This document shows positions 44,326-54,248 of a DNA stretch of 64,000 bases, piece after piece. Numbering within the stretch: the stretch's first letter is position 1; each line of letters opens with the position of its first letter. A program made the translations under genes and the position numbers. Where the stretch lies: contig CAJTHM010000016.1 of NCBI GenBank assembly GCA_910576125.1, positions 62,001 to 126,000 of the forward strand, given 5' to 3'. Below the pieces are notes generated by a model, which was not told the DNA's origin, searched no databases, and saw nothing but the letters and a program-made list of their open reading frames with translations. This DNA comes from Lachnospiraceae bacterium. GTDB lineage: Bacteria; Bacillota; Clostridia; Lachnospirales; Lachnospiraceae.

Positions 44326-46884
44326 TCATAAACCGGCAATGCTGTCGCAGACATCCGCATACATCTGCAGCAGCGCCGGATGGTTCTCACGGATGAAAGC
44401 CTCATCCGCCTTTTTGCCCGCCATCTCCAGTTCTTTCGCCCTGGCGGAAAGCGCTTCCGCCCCAATGGTCAGCGCAGTGCTCTTCAGGGCGTGAGCCTTG
44501 ATTCCATAGTCCGTCCAGTTGGCGGCTTCGTAGAGGGCGTTGAGCTCCGCCTCTTTCTCGGCCCTCTGGTCATGGAACATCTGCAGCATCTCCAGGTAGA
44601 ACCCATCGTCCCCGCCGCAATATTCCAGGCCTATGCCCACATTGATGCCGGCCCGCACCAGGGAACCGTAGGTAGGGGGTGCCTCCTGCACCGAGGCGCC
44701 GGCTTCCTGTACGCTTTTCCGGGAGGCCGGCGTCCGGACGGAATCCGCCTCCGGTTTTTTGCCATCCGCAGAGGAATCGCCGGCGGTATCCATTTCCATT
44801 GATGCCTCCTGGGCCCCGGACAGCAGCTCATACTGCATGCAATGCTCCGGCAGAATCCGCCTCAGGACACGCTCCAGCACGGAACACTCAATGGGCTTCG
44901 GGATGAATTCGTTGAATCCCTCGTTCCGGAACATTTCCCTTGCGCCGCTGATGGTATTGGCCGTCAGGGCGACCACCGGCAGATCCTGGTAGGCTCCGTT
45001 ATTAATCTCACGAATACGCCGCAAGGTCTCCACACCGTCAAACCCAGGCATCATATGATCCAGGAAAATCACGTCGTAAGCGGCGCCCGCACATTTATCC
45101 ACCGCCTCTTTCCCGCTCAGACAGGTGTCCACCTGTATGCCGTAGCTGCCCAGGACGCCCTTGGCCACCATGAGGTTCATCTCCTCATCGTCCACGGCCA
45201 GCACTCTGACGCCCTTGCAGGTAAAGGGCCTGCGGCCTGCGGCCTGGGCCTCCTCGAAGCCGTTGCCCGGCCCTCCGCCGCTGATCAGGTTCACGATGGA
45301 CAACGCAAAGAAAGGCTTGCGCAGCACCAGCAGCCTGCTTCCCTCGTCAAGGACAAAATCCCTCTCCGCAATCACCGCCACGGGAATCGTCTCCGCCAGC
45401 TCCTCATAATAAGGAGGATTGGCCATATATTCCCGCTGGGCGATGAACACATGGGTCAGCTTGTGATCCCGCTGCAGCTTCAACAATCCCTCAAAGTTAT
45501 GGGCCTGATACCCTTCGATGCCAAGCCCCTCTACCAGATGAAGTATCATCCTGTCGTAATACCTTCGCACCTCGTCCCTGCTGTACCGCTCCGGCTTGAA
45601 GAAGCAGGCGATGCACAGCTGCGAAGCCTCCGGAACTTGGATACAGGGAGTCTCGTCCTCCACTTCCTGAGGTATGGCGATATGTACCTGCAGCCCTTGC
45701 TGCTCCGCACTCTCGAAATGCACGAAGCCGCCCATGGAGCGGAGCAGTCCCCTCGCGATGGGAATCCCCAGCCCCAGACCGCCAACATACCGCCGGCTTC
45801 CGGAATCTGCCTGATAGAAATCGTCCACAATCTGCTCCAGCTGGCCGGAGGTCATGCCAATGCCGGTGTCATAAATATCAATCACCAGATTGATGCCATA
45901 AGTCTCCCGCCGGAATCCAATCCAGAGATTGATACCGCCCTCCTCCGTGAACTTCAGGGAGTTTTCCAGCAAAATCCGCAGGATATGTGTAATCTTATCC
46001 GCATCTCCCCGCAGCAAAGACGGCAGCTTCGGATCGATGTCGAACACCATTTCCAGCTTGTCGCTGCCGTTCTGCAGAGCAGTCATGGTAATCACATCGT
46101 TCAGCACTGAAGTAATCCTATAAGGCTCCTTGGCCGCCGCCAAAGTGCCCTCTACTATCTCGGTGTAGTCCAGGATATTGTTAATCTGACCGGACAGCCG
46201 CTTGCCGGCCAGCTTTATAGATCTGATATCCTCCCGGATCTCGGGGGAGATGTCCTTGCCCAGAGCCACTTCGCTGATGCCGATGACCATATTGACGGGG
46301 GTGCGAAGCTCGTGGGACACATTGGACAGGAAATCGGCGTTCTGCCGCACTGCCGTGGCCAGCTGCTCCTGCATGGTATCGTATCTGGCCCTCTCCCGCC
46401 GCCTCCTGTTGATTCGGTACCGCGCCACCACCAGCGACCCCATCACTGCCGACGCGCCCATCGCCATACGCAGCACGTCCCCGTTCCGCATGCCGGGGCC
46501 GATGGTGCCCAGAAGCAGTAAATGGTACAGCATCTGGAACACATACAGGGCCACTGCCAGGTACAGCAGCCTCTTCCTGTTCAGCAGAGAAAGCAGCAGC
46601 AATACGATACAGGCCACCAGGGGAATGTCGAACAGACTGGATTCATGAACACCGAAAAAGAAAAATTCCATCATCAGCAGCCCTGTGCAGATGTTCTCAT
46701 ACAGCATTTCCGAGCCGACTCTTCCGATATGGAGCCACCACACCACAAGGCAGCCCGCCACCATCATGGGAACCGTCCACAGTTCCCACGACATGGTCAG
46801 AGTAATCAGTCCCAGCAGCACGCTCAATATGCTGAGTGTGCTTACCATGAGAAGATGCATACTTGTCTGCGCTTCCGTCCTCAT
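44326..46884 (-). CDS. Hybrid histidine kinase with receiver and C-terminal Hpt domain
   Basis: The 852-residue protein has about six membrane helices (10-155), a HisKA motif SNVSHELRTPVN (H191), N box ENSLKFTEEGG, lid region GGLGLGIPIARGLL, a degenerate receiver-like domain without a phosphoacceptor aspartate (about 420-540), a full receiver (VDDEEMNLM, D609 in FLDHMMPGFDG, K663), a variable linker rich in A/E/S, and a C-terminal Hpt domain with H798 in IKAHALKSTALTIGA. The arrangement is that of BarA/ArcB-type phosphorelays. Its ATG overlaps the stop of the single-receiver gene (TAATG) and its end overlaps the DegV-kinase gene region. Confidence 0.9.
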   Translation of the reverse strand: MRTEAQTSMHLLMVSTLSILSVLLGLITLTMSWELWTVPMMVAGCLVVWWLHIGRVGSEMLYENICTGLLMMEFFFFGVHESSLFDIPLVACIVLLLLSLLNRKRLLYLAVALYVFQMLYHLLLLGTIGPGMRNGDVLRMAMGASAVMGSLVVARYRINRRRRERARYDTMQEQLATAVRQNADFLSNVSHELRTPVNMVIGISEVALGKDISPEIREDIRSIKLAGKRLSGQINNILDYTEIVEGTLAAAKEPYRITSVLNDVITMTALQNGSDKLEMVFDIDPKLPSLLRGDADKITHILRILLENSLKFTEEGGINLWIGFRRETYGINLVIDIYDTGIGMTSGQLEQIVDDFYQADSGSRRYVGGLGLGIPIARGLLRSMGGFVHFESAEQQGLQVHIAIPQEVEDETPCIQVPEASQLCIACFFKPERYSRDEVRRYYDRMILHLVEGLGIEGYQAHNFEGLLKLQRDHKLTHVFIAQREYMANPPYYEELAETIPVAVIAERDFVLDEGSRLLVLRKPFFALSIVNLISGGGPGNGFEEAQAAGRRPFTCKGVRVLAVDDEEMNLMVAKGVLGSYGIQVDTCLSGKEAVDKCAGAAYDVIFLDHMMPGFDGVETLRRIREINNGAYQDLPVVALTANTISGAREMFRNEGFNEFIPKPIECSVLERVLRRILPEHCMQYELLSGAQEASMEMDTAGDSSADGKKPEADSVRTPASRKSVQEAGASVQEAPPTYGSLVRAGINVGIGLEYCGGDDGFYLEMLQMFHDQRAEKEAELNALYEAANWTDYGIKAHALKSTALTIGAEALSARAKELEMAGKKADEAFIRENHPALLQMYADVCDSIAGL

Positions 46885-47243
46885 TACTTCTCAAACTCCT
46901 TTGCAAGCCGTTCCTGCAGGTCCTGGGGCAGGAACGGTTTCTTCAGATAATTGACCGCCCCCAGCCGGATTGCATTCATCACGTCGTCCTCATATCCTGA
47001 CGCCGTCAGGAAAATCACCGGAACTTCTATATTCCTTTCTTTCATGCGCTCAAATGTTTCGATGCCGCTCATGCCGGGCATCTCGATGTCCAGAAGAATC
47101 AGGTCAACTTTCTCGTTCTTCAGAATGTCCAGCGCCTCCTGGCCTGATTCCGTGGTCAGTATGTCATAATTCTTCTCCAGAATCAGCCTTGTCCTCCTTA
47201 AATTCATCTTGTCATCATCCACTACCAAAATCGTTTTCTGCAT
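46884..47243 (-). CDS. Single-domain response regulator (CheY-like)
   Basis: The 119-residue protein is only a receiver: VVDDDKMNLRR, phosphoacceptor D in LILLDIEMPGMSG, T in FLTASG and K in YLKKPFLP. It has no output domain, so it probably shuttles phosphate between the two hybrid kinases that follow in the operon or signals by protein contact. The ATG follows AAGGAGG. It is the first gene of the phosphorelay operon. Confidence 0.92.
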   Translation of the reverse strand: MQKTILVVDDDKMNLRRTRLILEKNYDILTTESGQEALDILKNEKVDLILLDIEMPGMSGIETFERMKERNIEVPVIFLTASGYEDDVMNAIRLGAVNYLKKPFLPQDLQERLAKEFEK

Positions 47244-47356
47244 ATCGCCTGCTGCCTCCTTGCTTATTTCGTAAGAATTCCAGGAATCATCTTATCGTCT
47301 TTTCTAATGCGGTATCCCGATTATCCTGTCCCCTCTATAAATCCTGATTCATAGTT

Positions 47357-47386
47357 AGTATAGCATATCCCTGTAGGCCTACGCAA
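47357..47386 (-). promoter_or_regulatory. Promoter of the phosphorelay operon
   Basis: TTGCGT (47381-47386) and TATACT (47357-47362, preceded by ATGC) are 18 bases apart on the minus strand, about 115 bases before the single-receiver start. Confidence 0.5.
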
Positions 47387-47454
47387 TTCATCTTTTACGG
47401 CCAATCATTAAATTTTTATTAATTTTCCGGGTCTGTACCGGAAAAAATCCCGGC

Positions 47455-47500
47455 AAAAAACAGGCGCCCCGCCGCATGTTCCCTATGCAGCAGACGCCTG
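47455..47500 (-). terminator. Terminator after fucI
   Basis: On the minus strand CAGGCG(T) ... CGCCTG pair in a long GC-rich hairpin (47461-47500) followed directly by TTTTTT, 32 bases after the fucI stop. A second, smaller hairpin (CCGG/CCGG) lies at 47427-47447. Confidence 0.8.
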
Positions 47501-47531
47501 ATTCTCATTCTCCGGACTATACAGCCTTGTC

Positions 47532-49325
47532 TTACTTATACAGAGGCCCGTAAGCCGCGCACGCGCGGTAGTCCTGTCCCTCCTTGTCCATGCCGAAAGC
47601 GTTCCAGGCCGCCGGCCGGAAAATCTTGTCCTCGTTCACGTTGTGCATGCAGATGGGGATACGCAGCATGGAGCACATGGTAATCAGATCCGCGCCGATA
47701 TGGCCGTAGCTGATGGCGCCGTGGTTGGCCCCCCAGTTGTTCATCACATCGTAAGCCGTCCTGAACGCGCCCTCCCCGGTAGTCCTGGGTGCGAACCAGG
47801 TACAAGGCCATGTATAGTCGGTGCGCTTCCACAGTTTATCCGACACTTCATCCGGCAGATGAATCGTCCAGCCTTCCGCTATCTGCATCACAGGCCCCAG
47901 GCCCTTTACCAGGTTCAGACGAATCATCGTAGCGGGCATCTGGGCTTCCGTCAGAAAACGGGAAGAATATCCACCGCCGCGGAAATAGCCGAAATCTGCC
48001 GCGTTCCACGTAGTGGCTTCCATGATAGCTTTCTGGTCCGCCTCAGTGACCTCATACCAGGGCTTCATGACGCCGTTGCCCTCCGCATCTTTCGCCTGGC
48101 CGTTGGCATCCAGGCAGGCAGCGCCGGAGTTGATCAGATGGATGAACCCACCTGACTCCTTAGCAACACCCTCCAGTTCATAGCCTGTGGCTTTCATCAC
48201 CGCCTCAGGGCTCCAGTAGGTGCGCACGTCCGCAAAAATCTGGGCGCGATTGGTCAGCAGCTTCATGAACAACATCCCCAGTCCGTTCAGGGTATCGTTC
48301 TCCGTAGCCAATATGTAGGGCTCCCTGGCGCCGTTCCAGTCGAAAGAGGTGTTCAGCATGGCCTCGGGGAAGTCACAGTTGGGATAGAAGTCCGTCCACT
48401 GCCTCTGCCCCTGGAAACCAGCTGCGATGGCATTGTGGCCGACCATCTCCTCTTCCCGGCCCTCCGGCAGGTTTTTGTTGCCGTTCATCAAGTCCTTGAT
48501 GATGCACATCATCTTGACTACGAACTCCCAGTCCTTATCTTTCTCTTCCCGGGTCTTCCGGACTGCCTCCGGATTCTTGTCGAAGCCTTCCCTGCAGCTG
48601 GCCTTTACCCAGGAAAGAGCTCTCTCATATTCTTTCTGGTCATAGATGCCCTCTGTCATGCGGCGGATAATCTCCACCTCGTCCACAGACTCCACACGCA
48701 TGCCAAGATACTCCTCTATGAACGCAGAATCGATGATGGAACCGCCGATGCCCATGCAGATAGAGCCAATCTGCAGATAGGATTTCCCGCGCATGGTAGC
48801 CACCGCCACCGCGGCACGCCCGAAGCGCAGAAGCTTCTCCTTCACGTCCTCAGGGATGGAAACGTCATCCGCCTCCTGTACATCATGGCCATAAATCCCA
48901 AAAGCAGGCAAGCCTTTCTGGGCGTGCGTGGCCAGCACCGATGCCAGATACACCGCACCGGGACGCTCCGTGCCGTTGAATCCCCAGACGCCCTTGATGG
49001 TATTCGGATCCATGTCCATGGTCTCCGCCCCATAGCACCAGCATGGCGTCACTGTCAGGGTGATGTCCACTCCTGCCTTGCGGAACTTGTCCGCACAGGC
49101 GGCGGTCTCCCCTACACGCCCGATTGTGGTGTCCGCAATCACCACCTTCACCGGCTCCCCATTGCTGTAGCGCAGATTCTCCGCAAACAGCGCCGCCGCG
49201 GCTTTCGCCATGTTCATGGTCTGTTCCTCCAGGGATTCACGCACTTTCAGATAGCCTCTCCTGCCATCGATGGTAGGACGTATGCCAATTACCGGGTAAT
49301 CGCCAATCAGCCTGTTTTCTGCCAT
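47532..49325 (-). CDS. fucI: L-fucose isomerase
   Basis: FucI converts L-fucose to L-fuculose (and D-arabinose to D-ribulose) with manganese. The 597 residues show [36 protein letters not shown], the metal-ligand region [10 protein letters not shown] and [12 protein letters not shown], and [18 protein letters not shown]-like segment [18 protein letters not shown]. Length matches E. coli FucI (591). It starts behind GAGGAGG. No fuculose kinase, aldolase or permease is next to it, so the pathway must be completed elsewhere. Confidence 0.95.
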   Translation of the reverse strand: MAENRLIGDYPVIGIRPTIDGRRGYLKVRESLEEQTMNMAKAAAALFAENLRYSNGEPVKVVIADTTIGRVGETAACADKFRKAGVDITLTVTPCWCYGAETMDMDPNTIKGVWGFNGTERPGAVYLASVLATHAQKGLPAFGIYGHDVQEADDVSIPEDVKEKLLRFGRAAVAVATMRGKSYLQIGSICMGIGGSIIDSAFIEEYLGMRVESVDEVEIIRRMTEGIYDQKEYERALSWVKASCREGFDKNPEAVRKTREEKDKDWEFVVKMMCIIKDLMNGNKNLPEGREEEMVGHNAIAAGFQGQRQWTDFYPNCDFPEAMLNTSFDWNGAREPYILATENDTLNGLGMLFMKLLTNRAQIFADVRTYWSPEAVMKATGYELEGVAKESGGFIHLINSGAACLDANGQAKDAEGNGVMKPWYEVTEADQKAIMEATTWNAADFGYFRGGGYSSRFLTEAQMPATMIRLNLVKGLGPVMQIAEGWTIHLPDEVSDKLWKRTDYTWPCTWFAPRTTGEGAFRTAYDVMNNWGANHGAISYGHIGADLITMCSMLRIPICMHNVNEDKIFRPAAWNAFGMDKEGQDYRACAAYGPLYK

Positions 49326-49369
49326 TTTATATCCTCCTCTGAAATTTGATTAAAAAATCAAGCAGTTTT

Positions 49370-49397
49370 ATTATAATATACTGGCAGTTTTTTTCAA
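49370..49397 (-). promoter_or_regulatory. Promoter of fucI
   Basis: TTGAAA (49392-49397) and a perfect TATAAT (49370-49375) are 16 bases apart on the minus strand, 45 bases before the fucI ATG, in an AT-rich stretch. Confidence 0.7.
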
Positions 49398-49527
49398 GTG
49401 TTTTACGGACAATTTTATGGCAGGCTTTTATCCAAATTTCTTCGAGGTCTTTTTATGCGCCCTTACTTCCCCCGTCCGCCTGTTTTCCTTCCGGGACTCC
49501 TGCTTTCTTTCCCATCCACGGACACCC

Positions 49528-52140
49528 TCACAGACTATTCGGGCGTGCCTCGGGATAGCTTTCCTGCTCCGTCACATGCCATGTAGTGGTGACCTTGAAC
49601 AAATCCCCGTCCACCTCCAGGTCCAGTTCCCCTCCCTGCAGTTCCATAAAACTTTTTGCGATGGCCAGCCCCAGTCCGCTTCCCTCGGTATTGCGGGAGG
49701 CGTCTCCTCTCACGAACCGCTCTGTCAGCTCTGAAGAGTCAACCGTTATCTCCCGGGCAGAAATATTCTTCAGAGTTATGATGACCGTATCCCCTATCCG
49801 GAATCCGTTCACATAGACTCTGGTGCCCGGCAGGGCGTATTTCGCGATATTGCCGAACAGATTCTCATAGATGCGGTAGGTCTTCTGGCTGTCCAGAGGC
49901 AGAATCACTTTCTCTTCCGACAGATTCATGCGCACATCCAGCCCGGCCGCCCCGATTTTGTCCGACATCTCAAAGGCCACCTGCTTCACAAGGTTCATGA
50001 TGTCCAGGTCCATGATGTTCAGCGTGATGTTCTGGGAGCTTGCCTTGCTGAATTCAAACAAATCGTCAATCAGGCTCTTCAGCCGCAGAGACTTTCGCTC
50101 CAGCGTGTCCAGATATTCTTTCCGCTGCTCCTCGGTGGTGCCGTTTTCCTTCAGAAGATTGATATATGTGATGATTGCGGTCAGCGGTGTCTTCAAATCA
50201 TGGGACATGTTCGTCACCAGCTCCACTTTCATCCGCTGGCTCTTCACCTCTGTCTCCACGGCTTTCTGCAGGCCATCCTGGATTTTAAAGACCTGTTCCC
50301 TGAAAGGCTCGAAGATTCCCAAGTCCTCCGGAATGGATACGTTCAGATTCCCCGCGGCAATCTCATCCACCGCTTTCAGCAGAATTCTGTAACGTTTCTG
50401 AAGCTCACTGACATATTTCCGCAGGATGAAATAAAGCACGATGGAGTAGACTATGATAATCGCCACACCTCCCACCCAGAAGAAGCTTATCAAAGCCAAA
50501 ATGACCGCGTTCACAATCAATATCTTTATAATCGTCTTGTTCGCATTCCTGGTCAAATCCATATGTGCCATAGCGTCATAAGCGCCCACTGCCTTTCCTT
50601 TTATGAAAGGGAAGATACGGTATATCAGGCTCCGCTCTCTGATGTACCTCCCTAGCCCCAGCTCCGGCAGCGCCCTGGCGCAGACACCCACATACCAGCA
50701 GCAGAAAGCGAAGACAGCAAGCACCGCCATGTTGACCATCATGGCCAACGCCCTCCCGCTGCCTGAATTGATTCTCAGATAATCCGAAAACGCCCCCCCT
50801 GCCCTGCCGCTGGCCACATAGGCAATCATATTCAGGACCAGCGAGGTAACACCCATCAGGCCGGTGCCGAAACACACAAGGAACTCCAATGATGCCGTGC
50901 AGATCCTTTCGTCCATCCATGGCCTGTGACTTTTCGGCATAGGGAAAAGAAGTCCCAGCAGCGCCAGGCCAAGCATGCACAGCAGCACAATCCCCGTCAG
51001 GCCGGAGTCATAATAGGAACTGGCGAAAAAGTCATGATACCCCGCCGCATCATAGTACAGGACCCCTGTGTCGCCAGCGTAGCTTGAAATCATTCTCCCC
51101 ACATACATCCCCTGGGATTTTTCCTGTCTGGTGCTCCACTCTTCTGAAGAGATGGTGTAAGTCACGGTACAGCCCGCGGGTGTTTTCACTCTCCCGTATT
51201 TGCTGAAGGTATTCATAGCCAACCCCATCTGGATCTGGACGGAATTCATCCTGGCTGCTTCATTTGCCAGCTTCCTGATCTGGTTCACGTCCTTGCCGCA
51301 CAAATCATCTCCGATGGTCACATTCCCGGCATCATCAAATTGAAAGCTCAGGCGGAAATACAGGGAGCCGGCGCTTCTGTTCCGGTCCTCCACGGACATG
51401 TTGGTGACATATTTCCCTGTGGCATGGTCTTCGATGATATAGCCATAGCAGCTGTTCAGATCTGGGAAGTTCTCCTCCAGCATGCCAAAGTACGTCTCCA
51501 GTTTTTCCAAATCATTTTCCAGGTTGTAGCTGTCATTTTGGCTCAGATCATAGGACTCCCCGCTGTCCTGAAACTCTTTCAGCACTTCTTCGTCCAGCAG
51601 ACCCTGTTCCACATAGGACGCTATCTGCTCCTCTTTCAACAGCCCATAGGCAGCGGCCTCATTCAGGGACATTTCTATCAGTTCTTCCTCTGAGATAACC
51701 TGTTGCGCCATGCTGATTTCCGTCACCAGGCTCATCAGATTGTTGTAAGTCCGCCTCCGCTCCGCATCCAGTATCCACTGGTGCCCCTCCCCTGTCTCCA
51801 GATAGATGTCCCTGTAGTCAAGCTCCTTTTCGCTCTGTGCATTGCGCAGATCGTGGTACAGCAGATAACAGTTCTGATACAGCCAGGCGATATTGTCCGC
51901 AGTCTCTATGGGAGTTTCTTCATATTTCTCCGCCCTGGAGCGGAAGATTCCATAGAAACTGCTGAACACCGCGGCAAATGCAAGGCTGATGAGAGCGCCC
52001 CTGTAGATCCAGGGCTTCTCATGCCGCAATCTGCCCGGCCCCCTCCGCTTCCTGGCATTGTTCTCGGAAGCGGCAGAATCAATCCGCCCCTGTTCACCCT
52101 GCCTTTTCGGAATCCTTTCCTTCCCTTTAAAAAGCCCCAT
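49528..52140 (-). CDS. Sensor histidine kinase, large
   Basis: The 870-residue kinase has an N-terminal basic region, one membrane helix (about 48-66), an extracytoplasmic domain of about 310 residues (70-375), a cluster of about five further membrane helices (380-560), a HAMP-like segment, the phosphoacceptor NMSHDLKTPLTAII (H647), and a C-terminal ATPase domain with YENLFGNIAKYAL and GSGLGLAIAKSFM. The architecture with a polytopic segment between sensor and kinase recalls Lachnospiraceae kinases paired with OmpR regulators. Its regulator is directly upstream (58 bases). The signal is unknown. Confidence 0.88.
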   Translation of the reverse strand: MGLFKGKERIPKRQGEQGRIDSAASENNARKRRGPGRLRHEKPWIYRGALISLAFAAVFSSFYGIFRSRAEKYEETPIETADNIAWLYQNCYLLYHDLRNAQSEKELDYRDIYLETGEGHQWILDAERRRTYNNLMSLVTEISMAQQVISEEELIEMSLNEAAAYGLLKEEQIASYVEQGLLDEEVLKEFQDSGESYDLSQNDSYNLENDLEKLETYFGMLEENFPDLNSCYGYIIEDHATGKYVTNMSVEDRNRSAGSLYFRLSFQFDDAGNVTIGDDLCGKDVNQIRKLANEAARMNSVQIQMGLAMNTFSKYGRVKTPAGCTVTYTISSEEWSTRQEKSQGMYVGRMISSYAGDTGVLYYDAAGYHDFFASSYYDSGLTGIVLLCMLGLALLGLLFPMPKSHRPWMDERICTASLEFLVCFGTGLMGVTSLVLNMIAYVASGRAGGAFSDYLRINSGSGRALAMMVNMAVLAVFAFCCWYVGVCARALPELGLGRYIRERSLIYRIFPFIKGKAVGAYDAMAHMDLTRNANKTIIKILIVNAVILALISFFWVGGVAIIIVYSIVLYFILRKYVSELQKRYRILLKAVDEIAAGNLNVSIPEDLGIFEPFREQVFKIQDGLQKAVETEVKSQRMKVELVTNMSHDLKTPLTAIITYINLLKENGTTEEQRKEYLDTLERKSLRLKSLIDDLFEFSKASSQNITLNIMDLDIMNLVKQVAFEMSDKIGAAGLDVRMNLSEEKVILPLDSQKTYRIYENLFGNIAKYALPGTRVYVNGFRIGDTVIITLKNISAREITVDSSELTERFVRGDASRNTEGSGLGLAIAKSFMELQGGELDLEVDGDLFKVTTTWHVTEQESYPEARPNSL

Positions 52141-52198
52141 ACCATCCTCCTGCTATCCCTGATTCCACTGCCCGCTTCATCAGCGGTACGTCTCTTCT

Positions 52199-52909
52199 CT
52201 ACTGCCTGTCAATCTTATAGCCTACGCCCCACACTACTTTCAGATATTTGGGATTCTTCGGGTCAATCTCGATTTTCTCCCGTATGTTCCGCACATGGAC
52301 CATGATCGTGTCCGTGTTCACTGCCTTTTCGTTCCAGATGCGCTCATAAATCTCGTCCGCCGAGAAGACCCTCCCCGGGTTCTTGATCAAAAGCTGCACA
52401 ATCTTGAATTCCATAGGAGTCAGCTTCACCGGCTCACCGTCCACGCTCACTTCCACAGTATCCTCATTGAGTTCCAGGCCGCCGATGGTGTAAACATGGT
52501 CTTTGTTTCCGTCTTCTTTTAAGGCAGACAGATATTTGGAATATCTGCGCAGATGGGAATTGACCCGCGCCAGGAGCTCCAGCGGGGTGAAAGGCTTCGT
52601 CACATAGTCGTCTGCCCCCATATTCAGCCCCATGATCTTATCCACCTCTTCCGACTTGGCCGACAGCATGATGACGGGAAATTCATACTCTTTGGACCGC
52701 AGCTTCATCAGCATGGTGACTCCGTCCATCACAGGCATCATGATATCCACGATTGCCAGATGTATCTCCTGCCGCTCCGCCACCGCAAGGCCCTCCGCGC
52801 CATTGGCGGCCTGATATACCTCATATCCCTGGTTCCGCAGATAAATTTCGATGCCCTCCCGAATCTCCTTGTCGTCCTCTACCACTAAGACGTGATACTT
52901 TTGTTCCAT
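52199..52909 (-). CDS. OmpR/PhoB-family response regulator
   Basis: The 236-residue protein has a receiver domain (VVEDDKEIREG, phosphoacceptor in LAIVDIMMPVMDG, K in YVTKPFTP) and a winged-helix output domain (LTPMEFKIVQLLI, and YLKVVWGVGYKIDRQ). The ATG follows GGAGGGACATCG. It pairs with the kinase that follows it. The glycosyltransferase and DedA genes lie just upstream on the same strand and may belong to the same transcript. Confidence 0.93.
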   Translation of the reverse strand: MEQKYHVLVVEDDKEIREGIEIYLRNQGYEVYQAANGAEGLAVAERQEIHLAIVDIMMPVMDGVTMLMKLRSKEYEFPVIMLSAKSEEVDKIMGLNMGADDYVTKPFTPLELLARVNSHLRRYSKYLSALKEDGNKDHVYTIGGLELNEDTVEVSVDGEPVKLTPMEFKIVQLLIKNPGRVFSADEIYERIWNEKAVNTDTIMVHVRNIREKIEIDPKNPKYLKVVWGVGYKIDRQ

Positions 52910-53017
52910 TCGATGTCCCTCCGGTTTTCATTGCGGACTTCCCTGGCTGCGGTCTGTGACATCAGTACCGGAAGCTGCCGGCCCTGTAGCAGTCCGGCGT
53001 GCTGCCCAAGCTGTGGC

Positions 53018-54235
53018 CTAGCCCTCCGGCAGCAGCCGGATATTCCGCTTTTTCTGTATTGCGTCTTCCGCAATAACACTATTATAATAATGAACCGCTT
53101 TTAAAGCAACAGCTTCTTCGCGGTAGAGGGTACCTTTTTGATACGCGTTCCTTGACATCTCCTCTGCATCATATGTACAGGCTCCGTTCAGGAACTTTGT
53201 CACTCTGGCGGCATACTCCCCGGTATCCTCCCCAGTCAGGATGCCGTTTATCCCGTCGTCTACCAGGTCCTCCACGCCGGATGCCCTCACGGCAATCACA
53301 GGCGTGGCTCCTGCAAAGGCTTCCAGCACTACGATACCCTGGGTCTCTGTCCTGGAGGCGAACAGGAATGCGTCCGCCGCCTTAAAATAGGCGGAAATCC
53401 GTTCATTCGGTATGGTTCCCGTAAAGACCACATCATCCCCGAGTCCCAGCTGTAAGCTTCGCTTCTCCAGGGCCTCCCTGTCCGGCCCGTCTCCCACCAG
53501 CAGCATCCGGAACGGCTTTCCGTAAAGGCTCTTCATCCGGGCCAGGCTCTCCAGCAGAAATGCCACATTCTTCTCATTGGCCATTCTGGATACTGTCAGT
53601 AAAAGCGGCATTTCCACTGCGCCGTACTGTATACGTATCCGTGCCGCCCGCTCATCGCTTACCTGAAAATTCTCCTGCTCAATACCTGTGGGCAGGACTC
53701 CGATTCTATCCTGAGGCACATGGCAGGTATCCGTAAGGTACTGCTGCATGCCTGCGGTGGGCGCGAACACGAAATTGCAATGCTTCAAAAAGGTGTGCAG
53801 GTACAATGGCATGACTTTCTCCAGCCTGCAGATTCCCTTTGTATAGCAGCGGGCGTACTGTTCATATCTGGTATGGTAGGTGAACACCAGCGGGATATGG
53901 AATTTCCGGGACAGGCGCACCGCCGTTCTGCCAATGAGCATGGGATGGTGCACATGAATGATGTCATAATCATTTTTGCGGAATTCCTGCTCTATCCTTG
54001 CGTCGAAAGGGTTGGGGAGCACGATTCCTCCGATGAAACGCTTCATACAGGTGGCATAGCGGAACACATTCTCCTCTGCAGGATCCTTTTCCATCTCTTG
54101 CTGTTCTTTATAGGTAGGCGCGAAAATCGTCACCTCATGCCCCAGCTCCTTAAGCCCTCTGGCCAGCCGTTCTATGGAGATGGGCACGCCGCCCATGACT
54201 GGTTTATAATTGTTCGTCATCAATGCGATTCTCAT
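53018..54235 (-). CDS. GT4 glycosyltransferase, diacylglycerol-glucosyltransferase type
   Basis: The 405-residue protein is a GT-B family 4 enzyme. It begins RIALMTNNYKPVMGGVPISIERLARGL, has IHVHHPMLIG and VFTYHTRYEQYARCY, the donor-site GVLPTGIEQENF, and EAFAGATPVIAVRASGVEDLV with the ExFxxxxPVI motif. These match the 1,2-diacylglycerol 3-glucosyltransferase and phosphatidylinositol mannosyltransferase group, which makes glycolipid membrane components and lipoteichoic acid anchors. GAGGAGGCG precedes the start. A DedA gene lies 13 bases upstream. Confidence 0.85.
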   Translation of the reverse strand: MRIALMTNNYKPVMGGVPISIERLARGLKELGHEVTIFAPTYKEQQEMEKDPAEENVFRYATCMKRFIGGIVLPNPFDARIEQEFRKNDYDIIHVHHPMLIGRTAVRLSRKFHIPLVFTYHTRYEQYARCYTKGICRLEKVMPLYLHTFLKHCNFVFAPTAGMQQYLTDTCHVPQDRIGVLPTGIEQENFQVSDERAARIRIQYGAVEMPLLLTVSRMANEKNVAFLLESLARMKSLYGKPFRMLLVGDGPDREALEKRSLQLGLGDDVVFTGTIPNERISAYFKAADAFLFASRTETQGIVVLEAFAGATPVIAVRASGVEDLVDDGINGILTGEDTGEYAARVTKFLNGACTYDAEEMSRNAYQKGTLYREEAVALKAVHYYNSVIAEDAIQKKRNIRLLPEG

Positions 54236-54248
54236 TGTGCGCCTCCTC

